A stretch of 64,000 nucleotides of DNA from G963667675 sp964291545 (GCA_964291545.2 OZ219860.1:868001-932000), one strand, 5' to 3'; positions 31,406 through 40,738 are shown, counted from the stretch's first letter. Made by a program: numbers and translations. Notes: generated from the letters alone by a model not told the origin.

Positions 31406-31954
31406 ATGACCGCCGAAAGGCAGATACTGAGCCAGGAGGACATCCGCCGGGCCTTGAACCGGGTGTCCCACGAGATACTGGAGCGGAACCGGGGCCCCCA
31501 GGACCTGGTGCTTGTAGGCATTTACACCCGCGGCGTGCCCCTGGCCAACCGGCTGGCGGCAAATATCGCCAACTTTGAGGGGAATGCAGTCCCGGTGGCG
31601 GCCCTTGACATAAACCTGTACCGCGACGACCTGCAGGAACGGGACCGCCCCGTGGTCCGCCCTACGGACATTTCGGTTGACCTCCACGGCAAGAAGGTGG
31701 TGCTGGTGGACGACGTGCTATTTACGGGCCGGACCATCCGGGCCGCCCTGGACGCCCTAAGCGACTTCGGACGCCCCGAAGAGGTGCAGTTGGCCATCCT
31801 GCTGGACCGGGGGCACCGGGAACTGCCCATACGGCCCGATTACGTGGGCCAGAACATCCCGACGTCCCTGGACGAACAGGTAAAAGTCCGCCTGGTTGAG
31901 TCCGACGGCGTGGACGAGGTGGCAATCACCAAGAGGGGGCCGCAAAGCCGATGA
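31406..31954 (+). CDS. pyrR: PyrR, pyrimidine attenuation regulator / uracil phosphoribosyltransferase
   Basis: A 182-residue PRTase-fold regulator that binds pyr mRNA when UMP is high and often also makes UMP from uracil and PRPP. The PRPP-binding loop VVLVDDVLFTGRTIRAALD is diagnostic, with VGIYTRGVPLANRLA and ALDINLYRDDL earlier. I start at ATG 31406 (MTAERQILS), because the protein matches PyrR from there and an upstream frame to 31328 would overlap the terminator. It is the first gene of the operon and overlaps pyrB by 4 bp. Confidence 0.95.
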   Translation: MTAERQILSQEDIRRALNRVSHEILERNRGPQDLVLVGIYTRGVPLANRLAANIANFEGNAVPVAALDINLYRDDLQERDRPVVRPTDISVDLHGKKVVLVDDVLFTGRTIRAALDALSDFGRPEEVQLAILLDRGHRELPIRPDYVGQNIPTSLDEQVKVRLVESDGVDEVAITKRGPQSR

Positions 31955-32967
31955 CCGCCTCCAGGGCCATCGAGACCCAGGATCTAACTCCTGCGCCGGA
32001 GCTGGCGGAACTGCCTCCCAGGATGCACGTGCTGGACCTGGACGATTTCTCTCCCGCCGAGATTTCGGCGGTGCTGGAGTCCACCCAGGGCATGGCCGAG
32101 GTGCTGGGCCGCGACATCAAGAAAGTGCCCACCCTCCGAGGCCGGGTGGTGGTGACTCTGTTCTACGAAGCCAGCACCCGCACCAGGGTTTCCTTCGAAG
32201 AAGCCGGCAAGGTGTTGAGCGCCGACGTCATCAACGTGTCGGCTTCCGCCAGCAGCGTCGAGAAGGGCGAGTCCCTCATCAACACCGCCCTCACCCTGCA
32301 GGCCATGGGAGTTGACATAATCGCAATTCGCCATCCCCACTCCGGCGCGCCCAACCTGTTGGCCCGGCACTTGGAGACCGTCGGGGTGATAAACGGCGGC
32401 GACGGCATCCATGCCCACCCGACCCAGGCGCTCTTGGACCTCTACACGGTGCAGCAAAAGCTGGGCAGGCTCAACGGCCTGAAAGTGGTTATCGTCGGCG
32501 ACGTGCTCCACAGCCGGGTGGCCCGGTCCAACATCTGGGGATTCGCCAAGATGGGCGCCAAGGTCGTCCTCTGCGGGCCGCCCACCCTACTGCCATTGGA
32601 AATGCTCCGGGGTCGGGCGGACGGCAGCGTTCCATCGCCGCTGGCCGCGGTGGAGGTCGAGACCGACATGGACAAGGCCGTGCAGGACGCCGACATGGTC
32701 ATGGCTCTGAGATTGCAGTCCGAGCGGCAGCAGGCCGGTTTTCTCCCCGGCATCCGCGAGTACACCCGGCGTTGGCAGGTGAGCGAAGAGCGGCTCTCCA
32801 CGGCCTCGCCGGAAGTCCTGGTTATGCACCCGGGGCCTATGAACGAGGGTATCGAAATAAGCTCCGGGGTTGCCCACGGAGTCAAATCGGCCATCCAACA
32901 GCAGGTCACCAACGGCGTCGCCGTTCGCATGGCGCTGCTTTACCATCTTTGCCGGGGGCGAAAGTAG
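31951..32967 (+). CDS. pyrB: Aspartate carbamoyltransferase catalytic chain PyrB
   Basis: A 338-residue enzyme forming carbamoyl-aspartate. The carbamoyl-phosphate motif STRTR is at 75-79 in FYEASTRTRVSFE, and later come IRHPHSGAP, HAHPTQALLD and VMHPGPMNEG. The N-terminus is about 20 residues longer than usual. No regulatory subunit (PyrI) is in the window, which fits the PyrR-controlled, catalytic-only type. Overlap with pyrR is ATGA; pyrC starts 1 bp after its stop. Confidence 0.96.
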   Translation: MTASRAIETQDLTPAPELAELPPRMHVLDLDDFSPAEISAVLESTQGMAEVLGRDIKKVPTLRGRVVVTLFYEASTRTRVSFEEAGKVLSADVINVSASASSVEKGESLINTALTLQAMGVDIIAIRHPHSGAPNLLARHLETVGVINGGDGIHAHPTQALLDLYTVQQKLGRLNGLKVVIVGDVLHSRVARSNIWGFAKMGAKVVLCGPPTLLPLEMLRGRADGSVPSPLAAVEVETDMDKAVQDADMVMALRLQSERQQAGFLPGIREYTRRWQVSEERLSTASPEVLVMHPGPMNEGIEISSGVAHGVKSAIQQQVTNGVAVRMALLYHLCRGRK

Positions 32968-32968
32968 A

Positions 32969-34309
32969 GTGTTCTACCGAACCGTATTGATCAAGGGCGC
33001 CAGGATCATCGATCCATTGAACGGGCTGGACGAGGTTGGCGAAATCCTGGTCTACGATGGGGAAATCGGGGCGGTGGGCCCCTTGGACCCGGAGTTGGCG
33101 CCCGATGGCTGCCGCGTCATAGAAGCCGCCGGCCTGGTGGCCAGTCCCGGGTTCATTGACCTCCATGCCCACCTCCGGGAGCCGGGCTTCGAGCACAAGG
33201 AGACCATAGCCACCGGGGCCAGGGCCGCGGCCCGCGGCGGCTTTACCGCGGTCTGCTGCATGCCCAACACCGAACCAGCCATCGACAATGCCGCCGTGGT
33301 GGACTTGGTCCGCAGCCGCAGCCGCGAGGACGCAATAGTCCGGGTCTACCCCATCGGCTGCGTGACCAAGGGCCGTAAAGGCAAAGAGCTGGCCGACATG
33401 GAGGAGCTCGCCGCCGCCGGCGTCGTGGCCTTCAGCGATGACGGAGATCCCGTCTATGACGCTGCCTTGATGCGCATGGCCCTGGTCTACAGCGCCGACC
33501 TGGGGCTTCCGGTAATCGACCATTGCCAGGACCCGGCGCTATCCGGTTGCGGCGTCATGGCCGAAGGCTGGGTCGCCACCCGCCTGGGCCTGCCCGGCAT
33601 CCCCGCCGCCGCCGAGGAGACCATGGTGGCCAGGGACCTTTCCCTGGCCGAGTTGACCGGCGGTCGCCTGCACCTGGCCCATCTCAGCGCCGCCGGCTGC
33701 CTGCCGCTCTTGCAGCATGCCAAGGCCCGGGGCGTGACCGCCACGGCCGAGGTGTGCCCTCACCACCTGACCATCACCGACCATTGGGTGCTGGGTAACC
33801 ACGACTCCGGGTCTCAGGAAGCCGGCCCGTACGCCTACGACACCGCCACCAAGGTATACCCCCCGCTGCGCGGCCGGGAGGACATCACTGCCATGGCCCG
33901 TGGACTGGTCGACGGCGTCATTGACTGCATCGCCACCGACCACGCCCCCCATGACTTAGCCTCCAAGCAAGTGACTTACACCGACGCAGCCTTCGGCATT
34001 AGCTGCCTGGAGACCGCGCTGGGCTCGGCGCTGGCGCTGGTGCACTCCGGCCAGCTTACGCTGAGCAGCCTGGTGGAGCGAATGACCGTGGGCCCGGCCA
34101 GGGTGCTTGGCCCGTCGTTCACCGAATTGGCATCCCTGGAGCCCGGCACCCCGGCGGATATCGTTCTGTTCGACCCCAACGCCGAATGGGTGGTCGATGC
34201 CGATAAATTCGAGTCCAAGGGGAAGAACACCCCCCTGCAGGGCGTAACCCTGAAGGGAAAGGTCAAAGCTACCCTGGTGCGGGGTGAAGTGGTGTTTCAA
34301 GATGACTGA
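32969..34309 (+). CDS. pyrC: Dihydroorotase PyrC (class I)
   Basis: A 446-residue amidohydrolase closing carbamoyl-aspartate to dihydroorotate. Its zinc-site motif is DLHAHLREPG, with GGFTAVCCMPNT, the later HLAHLSA and the catalytic ATDHAPHD. Translation is placed at GTG 32969, right after pyrB and just before the conserved LIKGARIIDP strand. An upstream frame within pyrB is not used. It overlaps carA by 8 bp. Confidence 0.94.
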   Translation: MFYRTVLIKGARIIDPLNGLDEVGEILVYDGEIGAVGPLDPELAPDGCRVIEAAGLVASPGFIDLHAHLREPGFEHKETIATGARAAARGGFTAVCCMPNTEPAIDNAAVVDLVRSRSREDAIVRVYPIGCVTKGRKGKELADMEELAAAGVVAFSDDGDPVYDAALMRMALVYSADLGLPVIDHCQDPALSGCGVMAEGWVATRLGLPGIPAAAEETMVARDLSLAELTGGRLHLAHLSAAGCLPLLQHAKARGVTATAEVCPHHLTITDHWVLGNHDSGSQEAGPYAYDTATKVYPPLRGREDITAMARGLVDGVIDCIATDHAPHDLASKQVTYTDAAFGISCLETALGSALALVHSGQLTLSSLVERMTVGPARVLGPSFTELASLEPGTPADIVLFDPNAEWVVDADKFESKGKNTPLQGVTLKGKVKATLVRGEVVFQDD

Positions 34310-35417
34310 ATTTGGTTCACAAGCCTGGCTGGTACTGGAAGACGGGTCTATACATGCCGGCGAAGCCTTTGGCGCCGACGTGGAGACCCACGGAGAGGTC
34401 GTCTTCAACACCAGCATGACCGGGTACCAGGAAGTGTTGACCGACCCGTCTTACGCCGGGCAGTTGGTCACCCTCACCTATCCCCTGGTCGGCAACTACG
34501 GCATCAGCGAAGAGCACTACGAGTCCAAGCGCATACAAACCGCCGGCCTCATCGTCCGGGAGCATTGCGACCTTCCCAGCCACGGTCTGAGTAAACGCAC
34601 CCTCCACGAATTCCTGGCTTCCCAGGGAATCCCCGGCCTCAGCGGGGTGGACACCCGGGCCATAACCCGCCGCTTGCGGCAGCGCGGCGTAATGATGGGG
34701 CTCATTACCCATCAGGACCCCGAGGCGGCTGAGGCCAAGCTGGCAAACCTAGCCCGCTACGACGACCGGGACTTCGTCAGCACCGTCACCACCGGCAGCA
34801 GCTACCAATGGGATTCCGACGAAGAGGCCTGGGAGGAATCGCCCAAGCATCGCGTCCTGGTTATCGACTGGGGACTCAAGTACAACATTCTCCGCCTGCT
34901 GCATAAGCGGGGGTGCCAGGTCATGGCGGTGCCGGCGGCTACCTCCGCCGAAGACCTGCTGGCCCTAAAACCCTCTGGAATCCTCCTGTCTCCCGGACCG
35001 GGCGACCCCCAGCTGCTGGACTACCTGGTAAACAACCTCCAGAAATTGCTGGGCCGCGTTCCCATCATGGGAGTCTGCCTGGGCCACCAGATTGCGGCCC
35101 GGGCGCTGGGCGCCAAGACCTACAAGCTGAAGTTCGGACACCGGGGCGGCAACCATCCGGTGCAGGACATGAGCGACGGCAAAGTTTACATAACCGCCCA
35201 AAACCACGGTTATTCAGTCAGCGCCGACTCTTTACCGGCGGGCCTGGAGGTCTCCCACGTCAACCTGAACGACTACACCGTCGAGGGGCTGCGCCACAAA
35301 GAGATGCCGTTGTTCACCATCCAATACCACTCGGAAGCGGCCCCCGGCCCCCAGGACAACGAGTACATGTTCGACCGGTTCCTGCAAATGGTCCGGGACC
35401 ACGGGAATTCGCCGTAG
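34302..35417 (+). CDS. carA: Carbamoyl-phosphate synthase small (glutaminase) subunit CarA
   Basis: A 371-residue glutamine amidotransferase subunit delivering ammonia to CarB. The N-terminal domain has FNTSMTGYQEVLTDPSYAGQ. The class-I glutaminase domain carries the nucleophile Cys259 in GVCLGHQ and the QYHSEAAPGP His. ATG 34302 is used; it overlaps the end of pyrC. CarB is not adjacent: an unrelated 138-residue gene and 240 bp of leader separate them. Confidence 0.95.
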   Translation: MTEFGSQAWLVLEDGSIHAGEAFGADVETHGEVVFNTSMTGYQEVLTDPSYAGQLVTLTYPLVGNYGISEEHYESKRIQTAGLIVREHCDLPSHGLSKRTLHEFLASQGIPGLSGVDTRAITRRLRQRGVMMGLITHQDPEAAEAKLANLARYDDRDFVSTVTTGSSYQWDSDEEAWEESPKHRVLVIDWGLKYNILRLLHKRGCQVMAVPAATSAEDLLALKPSGILLSPGPGDPQLLDYLVNNLQKLLGRVPIMGVCLGHQIAARALGAKTYKLKFGHRGGNHPVQDMSDGKVYITAQNHGYSVSADSLPAGLEVSHVNLNDYTVEGLRHKEMPLFTIQYHSEAAPGPQDNEYMFDRFLQMVRDHGNSP

Positions 35418-35497
35418 CGTTCAACCTCACGGCCCACCTACGCGTAGAAATACGCTGCCTCAAAACTGGGAGATATTGCCCTCGGATTCCGTGGCAT

Positions 35498-35581
35498 AGG
35501 ATGCCGCCTGTCGGGTATCCTGTCTGAATTGCTTCTCAGGACAAGCTCCCGGGGTCGGCCCGAATTGGGTCGGGCGGCCCC
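35498..35581 (+). other. Two hairpins in the carA-carB interval
   Basis: Stem 35498-35505 / 35514-35521 (8 bp, one G-T) and a longer imperfect GC-rich stem within 35551-35581 (GGGGTC...GGCCCC ends) lie in the 237-bp gap before the gene at 35655. Neither has a T run. They may slow or regulate read-through into the second half of the operon. No known riboswitch pattern was seen. Confidence 0.4.
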
Positions 35582-35654
35582 ACTAACCGAGAGTTATTCT
35601 GAGGGGGTTGGGATTCATCTTTTTTACTTCTCTCAATGTCTGGAGGTTTTATCA

Positions 35655-36071
35655 ATGTCTTCCTTCACCATGCCGTTGCTGGAGGAGGGGGTGGATGTGG
35701 AGTTACCGGTAGATCTAAGAGGAATCATAGAAATTATGGACGAAGAGGTCCGCACTTTCACGCATGAAGGGCATGGGTACGCCCTGGCCCCCGGCAAGGG
35801 GACCCTTGGCAGCCGGTGGGACTTCTTGGTCAAGTATTTCGACCACAATGACAATGAAATACTACCGTCGTCGCTGGGGCGGTTCGAGTTGCATAAATTG
35901 GACGAAGAGCACGTTCATCTCAGGGTCCCTCCCCGCGAGGAACAAGAGACCCCGGAGATGATCGAGGACGACCCGGAGGGCCGGTTCTTCGGTTCCTTCT
36001 TGTACCAGACGCTCAACGCACTGCAGAGACACCAGTTGATTGAGCTCCCGGCGGCCTTGCCTACCGCCTGA
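35655..36071 (+). CDS. Acidic conserved-looking protein of unknown function
   Basis: A 138-residue soluble protein rich in Glu/Asp, with no signal peptide, membrane helix or Cys cluster. The start is ATG 35655, with TGGAGGT 8 bp ahead; an upstream frame to 35529 has no ribosome site. It has features such as LPVDLRGIIEIMDEEVRTF and GSRWDFLVKYFDHNDNEI, suggesting a small alpha/beta domain. It lies between carA and carB on the same strand, so it is probably co-transcribed. I do not recognise the family, and no link to carbamoyl phosphate can be shown. Confidence 0.7.
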   Translation: MSSFTMPLLEEGVDVELPVDLRGIIEIMDEEVRTFTHEGHGYALAPGKGTLGSRWDFLVKYFDHNDNEILPSSLGRFELHKLDEEHVHLRVPPREEQETPEMIEDDPEGRFFGSFLYQTLNALQRHQLIELPAALPTA

Positions 36072-36167
36072 TTTTCCGGGGGGAGAACATCCCCTCGTTC
36101 CGCGGCGGTCTTGATCGCCGGCCATCACGCCGGTTGTGGTAGACCAGGACAATCAAAAGGGCCTATA

Positions 36168-39100
36168 ATGTCGACGGCGGGGAATGCCCTGGCGGGTATC
36201 CCCGAGGAGGCAGGGATTTCCAGTAGGCCCGGAAAAGTTCTGGTCGTGGGTTCTGGGCCTATTCTCATTGGCCAAGCCGCAGAGTTCGACTACGCCGGCA
36301 CCCAGGCTTGCAAGGCCCTTCGCGAGGAGGGAGTTGAGACCGTACTGGTCAACTCCAACCCCGCGACCATCATGACCGACCAGGGCATCGCCGACCGGGT
36401 GTACATCGAGCCCCTCACCGTTGATGTCGTTGACCGGATCATAGCCCGCGAACGGCCCGACGGCATCTTGCCCACCCTGGGCGGACAGACCGGCCTCAAT
36501 CTCGCCGTGGCCCTCGCCGACGCCGGCGTGCTGGACAAGTACGGCGTCCGGCTCCTGGGCACGCCCCTGGAAACCATCCGCAAGTCCGAAGACCGCAGCT
36601 TCTTTCGCGACTTTCTCCACGAGCTTGGCGAGCCCGAACCCGCCAACCTGACCGTGTCCTCCATAGAAGAATGCCGGGAGGTGGCCGGGCAAATCGGCCT
36701 CCCAATAGTCGTGCGCCCGGCTTATACCCTGGGAGGCAGCGGCGGCGGCATAGCCAACACCTGGGAGGAGTTGGAGGCCATCGTCCGCGCCGGGCTGGCC
36801 GCGAGCCCCATATCCCAGGTGCTGCTGGAACAGTCGCTGGTCGGCTGGAAAGAACTCGAATACGAAGTGATGCGGGACGGCGCCGACAACTGCATCACCG
36901 TGTGCAACATCGAGAACCTGGACCCCATGGGCGTACATACGGGGGACAGCATAGTAGTCGCCCCCAGCCAGACCCTGACCGACAAAGAGTACCACATGCT
37001 CCGCTCCGCCAGCCTGAGGATAATCCGAGGGCTGGGCATCGAGGGCGGGTGCAACATCCAGTTTGCCTTGCAGCCGCACCCGCAGGTGGCGGAGGCCCTG
37101 AACTCCGAGTGGCAGGCCGAGTCGCCCTACTACGTAATCGAGGTCAACCCTCGCGTAAGCCGCAGCTCCGCCCTCGCCAGCAAGGCCACCGGCTATCCCA
37201 TAGCCCGCGTCGCCGCCAAAATCGCCGTCGGCAAACGGCTGGACGAGATATCCAACGCCGTCACCAGCATGACCAAGGCCGCTTTCGAGCCGGCCCTGGA
37301 CTACTGCGTGGTCAAGTTCCCCAGGTGGCCGTTCGACAAGTTCCCCCACGGCGACCGCACCACCACCACCCAGATGAAGGCCACCGGCGAGGTCATGGTC
37401 ATCGAACGCTCGTTCGAGGCTGCACTTCAGAAGGCCACCAGGTCGCTGGAAATCGGCAACCGGACCCTGCTGTGGGAAGACCCGGCCTGGCGCAGCGACG
37501 GCGATCCTTCCGGTTCTTCAGATTCTTCTCTGGACAGGCTCCCCCTGGGCCCCAACGACCTTCGCCTCTGGGCTATGATGGCCGCCCTCCGGCGGCAGGT
37601 ATGCCCTGCGGCTCTGGTGGAACGGACCTACGTGGACCCCTGGTTCGTCAGCGCCATGGAGCGCATAGTCAACATGGAGCGGCGGCTGCTCTCCGAGGGA
37701 CTAACCCCGGACCTGCTGCTGCGGGCCAAGCGCCTGGGATTCTCCGACGAGCAGGTGGGCACCTTGGCGGACATGCTTCCGGAGCAGGTGCGGGACCTGA
37801 GGCGCCAATGGGACGTGCGCCCGGTCTACAAGATGGTGGACACCTGCGCCGCCGAGTTTGAGGCGGTCACGCCCTACTATTACAGCACCTACGACCTCGA
37901 GAACGAGGCCCCTCCGCTGTCCGGCAAAAAGGCCCTGGTCATCGGCAGCGGCCCCATCCGCATCGGCCAGGGCATCGAATTCGACTACTGCAGCGTTCAC
38001 GCCGCCTGGGCCTTGTCCGAAGAGGGCGTCTCCAGCATCATGGTCAACTCCAATCCGGAGACCGTGTCCACCGACTTCGACTCCAGCGACCGGCTGTACT
38101 TCGAGTCCCTGGACGAGGAGACCCTGCGTGACATACTGGAAAACGAGACCGGCGACGACCCGCCGCCGCCTGTGGTCGTCCAATTCGGCGGCCAGACCGC
38201 CATAGACCTGTCCCAGAAGCTGGCGGCCGCCGGTCTGCCCATTCTCGGCTCCAGCGCCGAGGCCATCGACGTCGCTTCCGACCGTCACAAGTTCGAGGAG
38301 TTCCTGGCCCGCCTGGGCATCCCCCAGCCTCCGGGAGCCGCCGTGACCTCGGTGGAGGAAGCCCTGCAGGTCGCGCAGAACATCGGCTACCCGGCCGTCG
38401 TCCGGCCCAGCTATGTCCTGGGCGGGCGGGCCATGGAGATTGTCCAGAACGCCACGGAGTTGATTCGTTATCTTACCGCCGCCACCGACGTGAGCCCCGA
38501 CAAGCCCGTGCTCATAGACCAGTACATGGAAGGCAAAGAATGCGAGGTTGACGTGGTCTGCGACGGGGAGCGGGCGCTGATTCCAGGCATCATGGAACAC
38601 ATCGAGCGCGCCGGCGTCCACAGCGGCGACTCCATGGCCATCTACCCAGGGTTAAACCTGACCGACGACGAGGTCTCCACCATCGTAGACTACTCCACCC
38701 GCATAGGCCTGGCCCTGGGCGTGCGGGGCCTGATGAACGTCCAGTTCGTCATCCACGGCGGGGCGGCCTACCGCAGCCCCCACCTGCCCTCGCAGGACGG
38801 CGAAAAGACCTCGGTCTACGTCCTGGAAGTAAATCCCAGGGGAAGCCGCACCATCCCCTTCATTTCCAAGGTCACCGGCGTTCCCGTGGCCGGGATTGCC
38901 ACCAGGGTAATGCTGGGCGAGAGCCTGGCCGAACAGGGCTACGAGGGCGGCCTGTGGCCGAAACGAGACCTGGTGGGCATCAAGGCCCCGGTGTTTTCCA
39001 TGGCCAAGCTGGTGGGCGTGGACTGGCACCTGGGCCCGGAGATGAAGTCCACCGGAGAGGTCATGGGCGTCGACCGCGAATTCTCCAGCGCCCTGTCCAA

Positions 39101-39539
39101 GGCCCTGCTGGCCGCCAACTTGAACCTTAAACCCGGGGCCGGCGTGCTGCTCAGCATCGCCGACCAGCACAAGGCAGAGTCGGTGCACCTGGTGCGTGAA
39201 CTGGTCCGGGCCGGCTGCCCGCTTTTCGCCACCGAGGGCACTGCGTCGATGATCAGCGCCATGGGCGTCCCCGTTACCATGACCACCAAGAAGCTGGCCG
39301 AGGGACACCCCAACGTGGTTGACGTAATCGAAGACGGCAGCGTGGGCGCCGTGGTCAACACCGTCACCGGGGTGAGTTCGGTGATGCGGGACGGCTACTT
39401 CATCCGCCGGGCCGCGTCCGAGCGCCGGGTGCCCTGTTTCACCTCGCTGGATACCGCCAGGGCCGCCGTGGAGAACCTCCTGATGGAACGGACCAACTAC
39501 AGCGTCCTCCCCATCGACGAGTACCTCAACGGCGCGTAA
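36168..39539 (+). CDS. carB: Carbamoyl-phosphate synthase large subunit CarB
   Basis: A 1123-residue synthase making carbamoyl phosphate from bicarbonate, ammonia and two ATP. The two homologous halves each begin with a KxLVxGSGPIxIGQ motif (VLVVGSGPILIGQ, then ALVIGSGPIRIGQ) and contain an ATP-grasp domain (RPAYTLGGSGGG, RPSYVLGGRAME). The oligomerisation region lies in the middle, and the C-terminal MGS-like allosteric domain starts near PLFATEGTAS. I use ATG 36168; the longer frame from TTG 36111 adds an unconserved stretch. It is the last gene of the pyr operon. Confidence 0.96.
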   Translation: MSTAGNALAGIPEEAGISSRPGKVLVVGSGPILIGQAAEFDYAGTQACKALREEGVETVLVNSNPATIMTDQGIADRVYIEPLTVDVVDRIIARERPDGILPTLGGQTGLNLAVALADAGVLDKYGVRLLGTPLETIRKSEDRSFFRDFLHELGEPEPANLTVSSIEECREVAGQIGLPIVVRPAYTLGGSGGGIANTWEELEAIVRAGLAASPISQVLLEQSLVGWKELEYEVMRDGADNCITVCNIENLDPMGVHTGDSIVVAPSQTLTDKEYHMLRSASLRIIRGLGIEGGCNIQFALQPHPQVAEALNSEWQAESPYYVIEVNPRVSRSSALASKATGYPIARVAAKIAVGKRLDEISNAVTSMTKAAFEPALDYCVVKFPRWPFDKFPHGDRTTTTQMKATGEVMVIERSFEAALQKATRSLEIGNRTLLWEDPAWRSDGDPSGSSDSSLDRLPLGPNDLRLWAMMAALRRQVCPAALVERTYVDPWFVSAMERIVNMERRLLSEGLTPDLLLRAKRLGFSDEQVGTLADMLPEQVRDLRRQWDVRPVYKMVDTCAAEFEAVTPYYYSTYDLENEAPPLSGKKALVIGSGPIRIGQGIEFDYCSVHAAWALSEEGVSSIMVNSNPETVSTDFDSSDRLYFESLDEETLRDILENETGDDPPPPVVVQFGGQTAIDLSQKLAAAGLPILGSSAEAIDVASDRHKFEEFLARLGIPQPPGAAVTSVEEALQVAQNIGYPAVVRPSYVLGGRAMEIVQNATELIRYLTAATDVSPDKPVLIDQYMEGKECEVDVVCDGERALIPGIMEHIERAGVHSGDSMAIYPGLNLTDDEVSTIVDYSTRIGLALGVRGLMNVQFVIHGGAAYRSPHLPSQDGEKTSVYVLEVNPRGSRTIPFISKVTGVPVAGIATRVMLGESLAEQGYEGGLWPKRDLVGIKAPVFSMAKLVGVDWHLGPEMKSTGEVMGVDREFSSALSKALLAANLNLKPGAGVLLSIADQHKAESVHLVRELVRAGCPLFATEGTASMISAMGVPVTMTTKKLAEGHPNVVDVIEDGSVGAVVNTVTGVSSVMRDGYFIRRAASERRVPCFTSLDTARAAVENLLMERTNYSVLPIDEYLNGA

Positions 39540-39583
39540 GCTCTTTCCCCAAGCTCAACCCCTCACCTGTCGCGTTCGCCGGC

Positions 39584-39982
39584 TCACTGCTGTTCTTGCA
39601 ACTCTGGAAAGTAGGTGGCGTAAAAGCCCCTGTCCCGGGTCAACAGGGTATCGGCATTGGCCATGGCGTGGGCGCCAATTAAGAAGTCGGCAATTATGCG
39701 CGCCCGTGACCCTCCCGACTGCCGGTATCGCGACCAGCGCATACCCGCATCGTAAGCGATGTCGGTGTCAATCGGGGAGACCGTCGCATTGATCTCCCGC
39801 AGTGTCCTGTCCAATGATGAGCGGTCGCCGAAAGCCGGAACAAGCTCTGCGTAGACAATGTCGCAGACCAATATGGCTCCCCTGTCGTAGGCCCTGATGA
39901 GCCACTCCTGCGATTGAGAATGGTGCGGCGTACCGGACAAGAAGACGTCCAGCAGGACGTTGGTATCCACCGACGTGATCAT
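39584..39982 (-). CDS. vapC: PIN-domain toxin, VapC family
   Basis: A 132-residue PIN ribonuclease. The acidic residues that hold Mg2+ are present: Asp6 in SVDTNVLLD, Glu46 in VYAELV, Asp99 in IADFLIGAHA and Asp117 in TRDRGFYATYF. VapC toxins cut tRNA or rRNA when the antitoxin is lost. It overlaps the AbrB-type antitoxin gene by 4 bp, antitoxin first, the usual order. It lies just after carB on the opposite strand. Confidence 0.92.
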   Translation of the reverse strand: MITSVDTNVLLDVFLSGTPHHSQSQEWLIRAYDRGAILVCDIVYAELVPAFGDRSSLDRTLREINATVSPIDTDIAYDAGMRWSRYRQSGGSRARIIADFLIGAHAMANADTLLTRDRGFYATYFPELQEQQ

Positions 39983-40194
39983 CTTCCCCGGATCTCTTCG
40001 ATGTACCGGTCGACGTCGATAGCGTCGCCAAGGATTCCACTGATCCTCTCGACCGGATGCTCCGCCATTGTCCGCTTTTGGATGAGCAGGCCGTTCTCGG
40101 TCGCAGTGATCTCAACCTCGACGTCCTTATACATACCGAAACGGTCCCTGAGCCGCTTGGGGATGGTAATCTGTCCGCGTTCAGATATTTTCAT
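39979..40194 (-). CDS. vapB: AbrB/SpoVT-type antitoxin, VapB-like
   Basis: A 71-residue swapped-hairpin DNA-binding protein. MKISERGQITIPKRLRDRFG is the classic AbrB/MazE/SpoVT opening, and the C-terminal SGILGDAIDVDRYIEEIRG tail should wrap the toxin. It would neutralise the PIN toxin encoded next and repress the pair, most likely through the palindrome at 40204-40232 just ahead of its start. Confidence 0.92.
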   Translation of the reverse strand: MKISERGQITIPKRLRDRFGMYKDVEVEITATENGLLIQKRTMAEHPVERISGILGDAIDVDRYIEEIRGR

Positions 40195-40203
40195 GTCTAT
40201 CTC

Positions 40204-40232
40204 GTATGAATTTCAGATTTATAAAATCATAC
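40204..40232. promoter_or_regulatory. Palindromic operator of the vapBC pair
   Basis: GTATGAATTT (40204-40213) and AAAATCATAC (40223-40232) form a 10-bp inverted repeat with one mismatch around 9 bp. It is AT-rich in a GC-rich region and lies 10 bp before the antitoxin start. This is the position and shape expected for AbrB-type autoregulation. Confidence 0.6.
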
Positions 40233-40335
40233 CAAATCCCGAATACGTGGACAACCCAAGTCATTCGATGATTCGAAGGTTAGGCGGGACAGTTAAGGGA
40301 ACAGGCCGGACAGTAGTCCAGGGGACGGACCTTGG

Positions 40336-40581
40336 CTAGCGCCCCTTGAAATACTCTTTGTTCTTGCGGACGTAACTTCGCCACTGGGCCGGCACGGCGA
40401 ACTCGTCGAAGATTGCGTTCACCGGGCACACCGACACGCAGTAGGCGCAGTCGATGCAGACCTCCGGGTCGATGTAGTACATGTCATCTTCCTCGGACGT
40501 CTCTATGCAGTCTACTGGACATACACTCACGCAAGAGGCGTCTTTAACCCCCTTGCATGGCTCGGTAATTACGAAGGCCAT
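40336..40581 (-). CDS. Ferredoxin with [3Fe-4S]/[4Fe-4S] (7Fe-type) cysteine pattern
   Basis: An 81-residue low-potential electron carrier. Cysteines lie at 9, 17, 21, 25, 42, 45, 48 and 52. The wide C9-x7-C17 spacing, with no Cys at the position between them, matches 7Fe ferredoxins such as Azotobacter FdI. There Cys8, 16 and 49 hold a [3Fe-4S] cluster and Cys20, 39, 42 and 45 a [4Fe-4S] cluster. The C-terminal FAVPAQWRSYVRKNKEYF tail is also FdI-like. It is monocistronic, so the redox partner is not indicated; several flavin oxidoreductases in the window are candidates. Confidence 0.92.
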   Translation of the reverse strand: MAFVITEPCKGVKDASCVSVCPVDCIETSEEDDMYYIDPEVCIDCAYCVSVCPVNAIFDEFAVPAQWRSYVRKNKEYFKGR

Positions 40582-40711
40582 CGGGTCACCCCGGCGTACC
40601 CCAAAATCCCAAGACTTGGCCCGATCTTAGTTCCAGCTTTCGGTATGAGAACCCCAAATCTTCCGCCTTAAACGGCGTCTGCAGGCCCAATTTTCAGTTG
40701 GCCCAATTATC

Positions 40712-40738
40712 TTGTCAACCTATATTAGATGATATATT
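40712..40738 (+). promoter_or_regulatory. Promoter and possible LysR autoregulatory site
   Basis: TTGTCA at 40712-40717 with TATATT at 40733-40738 is a weak promoter with a short 15-bp spacer. Within it, TATAT (40721-40725) and ATATA (40732-40736) make a palindrome with the T-N11-A spacing favoured by LysR-type regulators. It lies just before the LysR gene. Confidence 0.4.

Noticed and set aside
35529..35654. Upstream extension of the gene between carA and carB
   Set aside because: No ribosome site there, and it overlaps the hairpin leader; ATG 35655 has TGGAGGT.
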